Positions 51,054-57,500 of a stretch of DNA of 57,500 nt are shown here, piece by piece. The translations under genes were made by a program, and so were the position numbers. The notes beneath the pieces were generated by a model. It was not told the DNA's origin, did not search any database, and saw nothing but the letters and a program-made list of their open reading frames with translations. Source of the DNA: Lutibacter sp. HS1-25 (GTDB lineage: Bacteria; Bacteroidota; Bacteroidia; Flavobacteriales; Flavobacteriaceae); assembly GCF_004121075.1 (NCBI RefSeq), contig NZ_RHLN01000020.1:1-57500 (forward strand). Direction: 5' to 3'. Positions within the stretch are counted from its first letter, which is position 1. Every line of letters begins with the position of its first letter.

Positions 51054-52685
51054 ATGATTACAGTTAACGATATTTCAGTGCAATTTGGAGGAACAACTTT
51101 ATTTGATAAAGTTTCATTTGCCATTAATGAGAATGATAAAATAGCCCTAATGGGTAAAAATGGTGCTGGAAAATCTACTTTGTTAAAAATAATTGCAGGT
51201 GCAAGTAAACCTTCATCAGGAAATATTTCTGCTCCAAAAGATGCTAAAATTGCGTATTTACCACAGCATTTGTTAACAAAAGACAATGCAACTGTTTTTG
51301 AAGAAACTTCAAAAGCATTTGCTGAAATTTCAAAAATGAAAACTGAAATTGATCAAATTAACGAAGAACTTACGGTAAGAACAGATTATGAAAGTGATGA
51401 GTACATGAAATTAATTGAACGTGTTTCTGAATTAAGTGAAAAATATTACGCTGTTGAAGAGGTAAATTATGAAGCTGAGGTTGAAAAAGCATTGAAAGGT
51501 CTTGGTTTTGAACGTGAAGATTTTAACAGACCAACTTCCGAATTTTCTGGAGGATGGCGAATGAGAATCGAGTTGGCAAAAATATTGTTGCAAAATCCGG
51601 ATTTGATTTTACTTGATGAGCCTACCAACCACATTGATATTGAAAGTGTATTGTGGCTCGAAGATTTTTTAATCAATTCGGCAAAAGCGGTGATTGTAAT
51701 TTCGCATGACAGGGCTTTTGTAGACAATATTACCAATAGAACTATTGAGGTTACTATGGGTAGAATTTACGATTACAAGGCTACGTATTCTCATTATTTA
51801 GAATTGCGTAAAGATAGAAGAGTGCATCAGCAAAAAGCGTATGATGAGCAACAAAAAATGATTGCTGAAAATATGGAGTTTATAGAACGTTTTAAAGGAA
51901 CTTATTCTAAAACCAATCAGGTACAATCTCGTGTGCGTATGCTCGAAAAATTACAGTTGGTTGAGGTTGATGAAATAGATACATCGGCTTTAAAATTAAA
52001 ATTCCCACCTGCACCTCGAAGTGGGCAATATCCAATAGTTGTAAATGAATTGTCTAAAAATTATGACGATCATATCGTTTTTAACAATGCCAATTTGGTA
52101 ATTGAACGTGGTCAAAAAGTAGCTTTTGTAGGTAAAAATGGTGAAGGAAAATCGACCATGATTAAAGCCATTATGGGTGAAATTGATTTTGAAGGTAAAT
52201 TAGAAATTGGTCACAATGTGAAAATTGGATATTTTGCTCAAAATCAAGCTGCTTTATTAGATGAAGATATTTCAGTTTTTGATACAATTGATCAAATAGC
52301 TGTTGGTGATGTAAGAACAAAAATTAAGAACTTGTTAGGTGCATTTATGTTTAGTGGCGACGATATTACTAAAAAGGTAAAGGTACTTTCTGGTGGTGAA
52401 AAAACGCGTTTAGCTATGATTAAACTATTGTTAGAACCTGTAAATGTTTTAATTTTAGATGAGCCTACAAACCATTTAGATATGAAAACCAAAGACATTA
52501 TTAAAGATGCTTTAAAAGACTTTGATGGCACTTTGATATTGGTATCTCACGATCGTGATTTTTTAGATGGTTTGGCTTCAAAAGTATTTGAATTTGGAAA
52601 CAAACGTGTAAAAGAACATTTTGAAGATATTACCAGTTTTATGGCAAACAAGAAAATGGAAAGTATGCGTGAAATTGAAAAATAG
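51054..52685 (+). CDS. ABC-F family ATPase (translation factor type)
   Basis: A 543-residue soluble protein with two ABC domains and no membrane helices. Walker A motifs GKNGAGKSTLLK (N-terminal) and GKNGEGKSTMIK (C-terminal), signature motifs SGGWRMRIELAK and SGGEKTRLAMIK, Walker B LILLDEPTNHID and LILDEPTNHLD are all visible. The linker (about 230-310) with KDRRVHQQKAYDEQQKMI is the P-site-tRNA interaction motif of ABC-F factors. It is probably an EttA/YbiT-type ribosome-associated factor; antibiotic resistance is not indicated. Confidence 0.92.
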   Translation: MITVNDISVQFGGTTLFDKVSFAINENDKIALMGKNGAGKSTLLKIIAGASKPSSGNISAPKDAKIAYLPQHLLTKDNATVFEETSKAFAEISKMKTEIDQINEELTVRTDYESDEYMKLIERVSELSEKYYAVEEVNYEAEVEKALKGLGFEREDFNRPTSEFSGGWRMRIELAKILLQNPDLILLDEPTNHIDIESVLWLEDFLINSAKAVIVISHDRAFVDNITNRTIEVTMGRIYDYKATYSHYLELRKDRRVHQQKAYDEQQKMIAENMEFIERFKGTYSKTNQVQSRVRMLEKLQLVEVDEIDTSALKLKFPPAPRSGQYPIVVNELSKNYDDHIVFNNANLVIERGQKVAFVGKNGEGKSTMIKAIMGEIDFEGKLEIGHNVKIGYFAQNQAALLDEDISVFDTIDQIAVGDVRTKIKNLLGAFMFSGDDITKKVKVLSGGEKTRLAMIKLLLEPVNVLILDEPTNHLDMKTKDIIKDALKDFDGTLILVSHDRDFLDGLASKVFEFGNKRVKEHFEDITSFMANKKMESMREIEK

Positions 52686-52696
52686 AATTGATAATA

Positions 52697-53644
52697 TTAA
52701 ATAGCCTTTTCTTCCTTATTTGCTTTAATTGATGCAATAATTCCTGCAGCTAAAGAAACAGCTATCACTAACAATGATATCCATTCTGCAAATTTAATAT
52801 GATGAGCTAAGATCAATTTTATACCTACAAAGGTCAAAATAGCGATTAAGCTGTATTTTAAATAATCGAATTTTGCCAACATATTGGATAAGAAAAAGTA
52901 CATAGATCTTAATCCTAGTATGGCAAAAATATTTGAAGTAAACACCAAAAACGGATCTGATGTAATTGCTAAAATTGCGGGAATACTATCCAAGGCAAAA
53001 AGGATATCAGTAAATTCAATAATAATAAGTGCTATAAATAGTGGTGTTGCCGCATTGATATGTTTCATTTTAACAAAAAAATGCTCACCATTCATATGAC
53101 TAGTAATTGGTACGAATTTTCTAATTTGTCTGTATACAAATGATTTTTTAGGTTGAAATTCTTCATCTTTAGAGACTAGCATTTTAAATGCAGTGAATAT
53201 TAAAAATGCTCCAAAAATGTAAGTTGTAAAGCTAAATTTATTAATTAAAATCACTCCAAAAAATATCATCAGTGCTCTAAAAATAATGGCACCTAATATT
53301 CCCCAAAATAAAACGCGATGTTGGTATTTTAAAGGTATTTTAAATGAAGTAAAAATAACGGCTATAACAAATATGTTATCTACACTTAATGAAAGTTCAA
53401 TTAAATATCCTGTTATGTATTTTATGGTTGCATTGTTAGGTGTTAAATTGTCGGCATTAGCAATCAAGCCAGAACCATATAACCAGTAAATTACACCTGA
53501 AAAAAGGAATGAGATTGTTACCCAAATAGCTGTCCATTTTGTTGCTTCTTTTGTTGAAATAATATGTGGAGTTCTATTAAAAACGCCTAAATCTAGTGCT
53601 AAAAATATTAAAATAACAGCAATAAATGTTCCCCAAACTAGCAT
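52697..53644 (-). CDS. TerC-family membrane protein
   Basis: About 315 residues from the Met at 53644; the longer frame to 53713 adds a non-conserved stretch. Around nine helices, with ALDLGVFNRTPHIIS and the EFTDILFALDSIPAILAIT block that holds the two conserved Asp residues, plus LSVDNIFVIAVIF in helix 3. The family (TerC/Alx) functions in Mn2+/metal homeostasis linked to translation-related stress; a tellurite role is not implied. It is convergent with the ABC-F gene and follows the rplT terminator. Confidence 0.9.
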   Translation of the reverse strand: MLVWGTFIAVILIFLALDLGVFNRTPHIISTKEATKWTAIWVTISFLFSGVIYWLYGSGLIANADNLTPNNATIKYITGYLIELSLSVDNIFVIAVIFTSFKIPLKYQHRVLFWGILGAIIFRALMIFFGVILINKFSFTTYIFGAFLIFTAFKMLVSKDEEFQPKKSFVYRQIRKFVPITSHMNGEHFFVKMKHINAATPLFIALIIIEFTDILFALDSIPAILAITSDPFLVFTSNIFAILGLRSMYFFLSNMLAKFDYLKYSLIAILTFVGIKLILAHHIKFAEWISLLVIAVSLAAGIIASIKANKEEKAI

Positions 53645-53722
53645 ACAATAATAATTTAATTTTGGGTAAATATATGTAAAAAATAAGGAATTATATTTGG
53701 AATTAAAGCCCAATTAAAAATG

Positions 53723-53752
53723 AAAAAACCCAATCAAATGATTGGGTTTTTT
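53723..53752 (-). terminator. terminator of the thrS-infC-rpmI-rplT operon
   Basis: A 12-bp stem (AAAAAACCCAAT / ATTGGGTTTTTT) with T tracts, 24 bp after the rplT stop. Confidence 0.93.
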
Positions 53753-53775
53753 TATATAAGCAAGAAATTAAAAAT

Positions 53776-54120
53776 CTATTTTACTTGATCTACAACGGCC
53801 TTAAAAGCTTCTGGGTTGTTCATAGCTAAATCGGCAAGAACCTTACGGTTCAATTCAATATTGTTAGCTTTAATTTTTCCCATAAACTGTGAGTAAGACA
53901 ATCCATATTGACGAGCTCCAGCGTTGATACGTTGAATCCATAATCCACGGAAAGTTCTTTTTTTGTTTTTACGGTCTCTATAAGAATAAACCATTCCTTT
54001 TTCAACCGCATTTTTTGCTACTGTGTAAACGTTTTTTCTACGTCCAAAGTAACCTTTTGCTTGCTTCAATATCTTTTTTCTACGAGCTCTTGAAGCAACT
54101 GAATTTACTGATCTTGGCAT
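53776..54120 (-). CDS. rplT: 50S ribosomal protein L20
   Basis: 114 residues, normal length. The basic N-terminus ([20 protein letters not shown]), the [20 protein letters not shown] block and [20 protein letters not shown] are characteristic. It is last in the operon, 92 bp after rpmI. L20 often represses its own operon through the leader, but I saw no clear leader structure here. Confidence 0.97.
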   Translation of the reverse strand: MPRSVNSVASRARRKKILKQAKGYFGRRKNVYTVAKNAVEKGMVYSYRDRKNKKRTFRGLWIQRINAGARQYGLSYSQFMGKIKANNIELNRKVLADLAMNNPEAFKAVVDQVK

Positions 54121-54212
54121 AATTTCATTTGTTTTTTGTAGTAGGCGATAAAATTAATTTATACTTGTTTAGCACTACTCCAAGGTTAATAATTAAATTC
54201 CCTGTAACTTTA

Positions 54213-54410
54213 TTATCTTAAAGTTAACTGTTGTAAAATGTTAGCTTCATCTGATTTATGTACTAAACCAGCGTGTGTTAACTTTAATTTACGTTTTTTA
54301 GACTTTTTAGTCAAAATGTGACTTTTAAAAGCGTGTTTTCTTTTAATTTTTCCAGAACCAGTAAGCTTAAAACGCTTTTTAGCACTAGATTTTGTTTTCA
54401 TTTTAGGCAT
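54213..54410 (-). CDS. rpmI: 50S ribosomal protein L35
   Basis: 65 residues, very basic, with the family pattern [40 protein letters not shown] and a terminal LTLR. Between infC and rplT in the conserved order. Confidence 0.97.
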   Translation of the reverse strand: MPKMKTKSSAKKRFKLTGSGKIKRKHAFKSHILTKKSKKRKLKLTHAGLVHKSDEANILQQLTLR

Positions 54411-54493
54411 CTTTCTTCTACTTTTTTATCTTGCTTAATATTTTTTGGAGTGCAAAAGTAAACTTAATTATCTAACATTACACTATCAAAGTC

Positions 54494-55054
54494 TTATTTC
54501 TTTTTTGGTGCGAAATACATAATCATTCGCTTTCCTTCTAATTTTGGTAGCTGCTCTACTTTTCCGTACTCTTCAAGTTCTGTTGCCAATCGTAATAATA
54601 AGATATGTCCTTGATCTTTATATATAATTGAACGTCCTTTAAAAAATACAAAAGCTTTTAGTTTTGCACCTTCCTGTAAAAATTTAATAGCATGTTTCTT
54701 TTTAAATTCAAAATCATGCTCATCGGTTTGCGGACCAAATCTAATTTCTTTTACAATTACTTTTGTAGCTTTGGATTTTTGAATTTTTTCCCTCTTCTTT
54801 TGCTCGTATAAGAATTTCTTATAATCGATTATCTTACAAACTGGAGGTACTGCTTTTGGAGAAATTTCTACCAAATCCAATTCTAATTCTCTAGCTAAAG
54901 ATTTTGCTTTTGAAATTGGATATACTCCAACTTCAACATTATCTCCAACTAAACGTACTTCTTCAACATATCGAATATTTTCATTAATTCTATGTTGATC
55001 TTCCTTTAATACTCTTAAAGGTTTTCTTCCTCCTGAACTTCTCTTGATTGCTAT
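54494..55054 (-). CDS. infC: translation initiation factor IF-3 (AUA start)
   Basis: 186 residues if it starts at the ATA at 55054-55052, 22 bp after the thrS stop. The N-terminal domain begins [20 protein letters not shown], the form conserved in Bacteroidota, so it cannot start at the first ATG (54880), which would delete this domain. The C-terminal domain has [17 protein letters not shown] and KGRSI. infC in other bacteria uses rare starts (AUU, AUC, AUA) that IF-3 itself discriminates against, giving autoregulation. GTC next to the ATA is not a start codon, and no ATG or GTG is in frame. Confidence 0.88.
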   Translation of the reverse strand: MAIKRSSGGRKPLRVLKEDQHRINENIRYVEEVRLVGDNVEVGVYPISKAKSLARELELDLVEISPKAVPPVCKIIDYKKFLYEQKKREKIQKSKATKVIVKEIRFGPQTDEHDFEFKKKHAIKFLQEGAKLKAFVFFKGRSIIYKDQGHILLLRLATELEEYGKVEQLPKLEGKRMIMYFAPKKK

Positions 55055-55076
55055 GACTGTAAAATTTAAATTAAAC

Positions 55077-57017
55077 TTAAAATTGTTCTAACGTGCTATT
55101 AATTTCTTTTTTCAATAACGAGATAAACTCGTTAGTTGTAATTGTTCCTTGATCTCCTTCTCCTTGTTTTCTTACTGAAACTGTTCCATCCAATTCTTCC
55201 TGCTCACCTACAATAATCATAAATGGAATTTTATTCATTTCCGCATCTCTGATTTTTCGACCTGTCTTTTCATTTCTATCATCTACAAGAGCGCGAATTT
55301 CGGAATTTTCTAGCAAATGTAAAACATTTTCGGCATATTTTTGATATTTCTGACTGATTGGCAGTATAATAACCTGTTCTGGTGTTAACCAAAGCGGAAA
55401 TTTTCCAGCTGTATGCTCAAGTAATACGGCAATAAAACGCTCCATAGAGCCAAATGGCGCACGGTGAATCATTACCGGTCTGTGTAATTGATTGTCAGCA
55501 CCTTTATAATGTAAATCAAAGCGTTCAGGTAAGTTGTAGTCAACCTGGATAGTTCCTAATTGCCAACTTCTACCCAAGGCATCCTTTACCATAAAGTCTA
55601 ATTTTGGTCCATAAAAAGCCGCTTCACCATATTCAATTACATAGTCTAATCCTTTTTCTTTGGTGGCATTGATAATGGCATTTTCAGCTTTTTCCCAATT
55701 TTCATCACTACCAATGTATTTTTCTTTATTTTCAGGATCTCTTAATGATACCTGTGCTGTGAAATTTTCAAAACTCAACGATTTAAACACATACAATACC
55801 AAATCAATTACACTTTTAAATTCTTCGTCTAATTGGTCTGGCGTACAAAATATATGTGCATCGTCTTGTGTAAATCCTCTAACACGAGTTAATCCGTGTA
55901 ATTCTCCACTTTGCTCATAACGGTAAACGGTTCCAAATTCAGCAAATCGTTTCGGTAATTCTTTGTATGAGTATGGTTTGTTGTTGTAAATTTCACAGTG
56001 ATGTGGGCAGTTCATAGGTTTCAATAAAAATTCTTCACCTTCTTTTGGTGTGTGAATTGGTTGAAAGCTATCTGCTCCATACTTTTCATAATGTCCAGAA
56101 GTAACATACAATTCTTTCTGACCAATATGTGGTGTAATCACCATTTCATATCCAGCTTTTTTCTGAGCTTTCTTTAAAAATTGCTCTAATCGCTCTCTCA
56201 ATGCGGCTCCTTTTGGCAACCAAAGTGGTAAACCTTGACCTACTTTGGCCGAGAAAGTAAACAACTCAAGTTCTTTACCAAGTTTTCTGTGGTCACGTTG
56301 TTTTGCTTCTTCCAACAATTCTAAATACTCTGTAAGCATTTTTTGTTTAGGATATGAAACACCGTAAATACGAGTTAACTGATTGTTTTTTTCATCACCA
56401 CGCCAGTAAGCTCCGGCAGCACTCATAATTTTTACAGCTTTTATAAGTCCTGTATTTGGTATGTGTCCACCACGACATAAATCTGTAAAGTCAGAGTGGT
56501 CACAAAAAGTAATTTCACCATCAGTTAAATTTTCAATCAATTCAACTTTATATTGGTTACCTTCTTTTTTATATTTATCCAAAGCATCAGCCTTGCTTAC
56601 GTCACGCATTTTAAATTCGTGCTTACCTCTGGCTAGCTCCAAAAACTTATTTTCAATTGTTTGAAAGTCTTTTTCCGAAATAACATCTTCGCCTAAATCT
56701 ATGTCATAGTAAAAACCATTATCAATAGCAGGTCCAATAGTTAATTTAACTTTTGGGTAAAATGATGTTATTGCCTGGGCCAATACGTGGGCCGATGAGT
56801 GCCAAAAAGCTTTTTTACCTTCAGCGTCATTAAAAGTATACAGCGTTAAATCGCCATTTTCAAGAAGTGGTGTCGTCGTTTCTACTGTCGTATTATTGAA
56901 TTTAGCCGAAATCACGTTTCTAGCAAACCCTTCACTTATACTATTAGCAACATCCATTGGAGTGCTACCGCTTTGAAATTCTCTTATCGAGCCGTCTGGT
57001 AATGTTATTTGAATCAT
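55077..57017 (-). CDS. thrS: threonyl-tRNA synthetase
   Basis: 646 residues with the full architecture: TGS domain ([20 protein letters not shown]), editing domain with [11 protein letters not shown], class II catalytic core ([47 protein letters not shown]) and anticodon-binding domain from about 540 ([18 protein letters not shown]). The first gene of the thrS-infC-rpmI-rplT operon. Confidence 0.97.
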   Translation of the reverse strand: MIQITLPDGSIREFQSGSTPMDVANSISEGFARNVISAKFNNTTVETTTPLLENGDLTLYTFNDAEGKKAFWHSSAHVLAQAITSFYPKVKLTIGPAIDNGFYYDIDLGEDVISEKDFQTIENKFLELARGKHEFKMRDVSKADALDKYKKEGNQYKVELIENLTDGEITFCDHSDFTDLCRGGHIPNTGLIKAVKIMSAAGAYWRGDEKNNQLTRIYGVSYPKQKMLTEYLELLEEAKQRDHRKLGKELELFTFSAKVGQGLPLWLPKGAALRERLEQFLKKAQKKAGYEMVITPHIGQKELYVTSGHYEKYGADSFQPIHTPKEGEEFLLKPMNCPHHCEIYNNKPYSYKELPKRFAEFGTVYRYEQSGELHGLTRVRGFTQDDAHIFCTPDQLDEEFKSVIDLVLYVFKSLSFENFTAQVSLRDPENKEKYIGSDENWEKAENAIINATKEKGLDYVIEYGEAAFYGPKLDFMVKDALGRSWQLGTIQVDYNLPERFDLHYKGADNQLHRPVMIHRAPFGSMERFIAVLLEHTAGKFPLWLTPEQVIILPISQKYQKYAENVLHLLENSEIRALVDDRNEKTGRKIRDAEMNKIPFMIIVGEQEELDGTVSVRKQGEGDQGTITTNEFISLLKKEINSTLEQF

Positions 57018-57500
57018 GTTCTTTTATTAAGGTTGCAAAGATATTAGAAAACTATTAGTTGCGCAATATCTTTTTATAATCAAATAAACGACAAAAAAAG
57101 CAGTTGAATAAGGTTCTGCAAGCAGTTTAAAATGGTTGTTATAAAGTTTACTGATAATAATTTAGTGTGCGTTCCCCGAAAAGGGGCCAGGCTATCCGCT
57201 ATATCTTTTTTGTAATTACGCCAAGCTTCATTACAAAAAAGGATGCCGCTGCTATCCTTAACGCGATTAAATCAATCAAAAATCGTGGGATAATACTATT
57301 ATATTGTTAAAAACTAAGCGCAATAGGATCGTTTTAGTAGTAGATTGTTTATACCATATTAACATGTATAGATTGCAATTGCAGTTTGGTTCAAAAAAGG
57401 AAGTGTTAAGTAAGTAGACTTTCAAAAAATAATTTAGGTGTAAATACCACGTTTTAAGGTTTGTATAAATAAAACAAAAAATTAAATAAAAAAACATTGC
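57018..57500. other. non-coding right edge with hairpin
   Basis: No convincing gene: a 73-codon frame on the minus strand is low-complexity. At 57205-57241 a 12-bp inverted repeat (CTTTTTTGTAAT / ATTACAAAAAAG) lies inside a GC-richer segment (57174-57265) with two direct gctatcc repeats, giving it the look of a dispersed repeat. The thrS promoter is not obvious in the AT-rich upstream DNA. Confidence 0.4.
57205..57241. repeat. hairpin-forming intergenic repeat
   Basis: The arms CTTTTTTGTAAT (57205-57216) and ATTACAAAAAAG (57230-57241) are exact complements, with a 13-base loop. Flanking copies of gctatcc (57191-57197 and 57251-57257) give an extended symmetrical element. Confidence 0.55.

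Noticed and set aside
57276-57497. 73-codon frame on the minus strand at the right edge
   Set aside because: Low complexity, no recognisable domain, no supported promoter, and it lies in AT-rich DNA beside a repeat.

Overview
The window is AT-rich chromosomal DNA from a member of the Bacteroidota, most likely the family Flavobacteriaceae. The evidence is direct. The promoters follow the Bacteroidota pattern (TTG near -33 and TAnnTTTG near -7) and Shine-Dalgarno sequences are almost absent. A eukaryotic-type GSII sits beside a GSIII glutamine synthetase. The mobile genes are RteC-like and Bacteroidota-type tyrosine integrase genes, and there are several family-specific small proteins (DUF6660, HYC-CC-PP, GDCCVxC). 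I cannot name the genus.

Positions 1-43500 look like accessory DNA. A block on the minus strand (10990 down to 1394) encodes Zn/Cd/Co-type metal efflux: a small Cys-rich secreted protein, a CzcA-TolC fusion pump, the CzcB adaptor, a PII-like protein, a Fur-family repressor, a P-type ATPase, a small membrane protein and an ICMT-like methyltransferase. Two near-identical promoter/operator modules lie before the small Cys-rich gene and before the ATPase. At 11311-11517 lies a GDCCVxC protein. At 11713-12902 there is a three-gene unit that I read as a toxin-antitoxin-chaperone (TAC) system: a RelE/HigB-like toxin, an XRE antitoxin and a SecB-like chaperone. The toxin's 5' end appears disrupted. 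From 13.4 to 22.9 kb come two paralogous lipoproteins, a HYC-CC-PP protein, c-type cytochromes with a porin, a membrane-bound LuxR-type regulator, PepSY, haem-binding, DUF3347 and DUF302 proteins, and an AlbA_2 membrane protein. From 22.9 to 38.6 kb lie a nuclease-like orphan, the copper ATPase CopA in one operon with an ATP-cone nuclease and an NDH-2-like oxidoreductase, Met/His-rich metal-binding proteins, an HMA-AraC fusion regulator, a second PII-like protein and a full CusBCA copper/silver efflux system.

From 38.7 to 43.3 kb the genes are those of a mobile element: a DnaC-like ATPase, a replication-type protein, an excisionase-like HTH, RteC and a tyrosine integrase. The integrase starts 221 bp from the 3' end of a tRNA-Arg gene (43507-43580), the usual arrangement for a tRNA-integrated island. 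I could not find the distal attachment repeat, so the left boundary is probably outside the window.

Beyond the tRNA the genes are core chromosomal: a small conserved 49-aa protein, a Na+/Ca2+ exchanger, divergent GSII and GSIII glutamine synthetases, purM, prfA, an ABC-F protein, a TerC protein, and the translation operon thrS-infC-rpmI-rplT, in which infC appears to start at AUA. The window therefore runs from a metal-resistance island carrying its own stability/defence module into housekeeping DNA.
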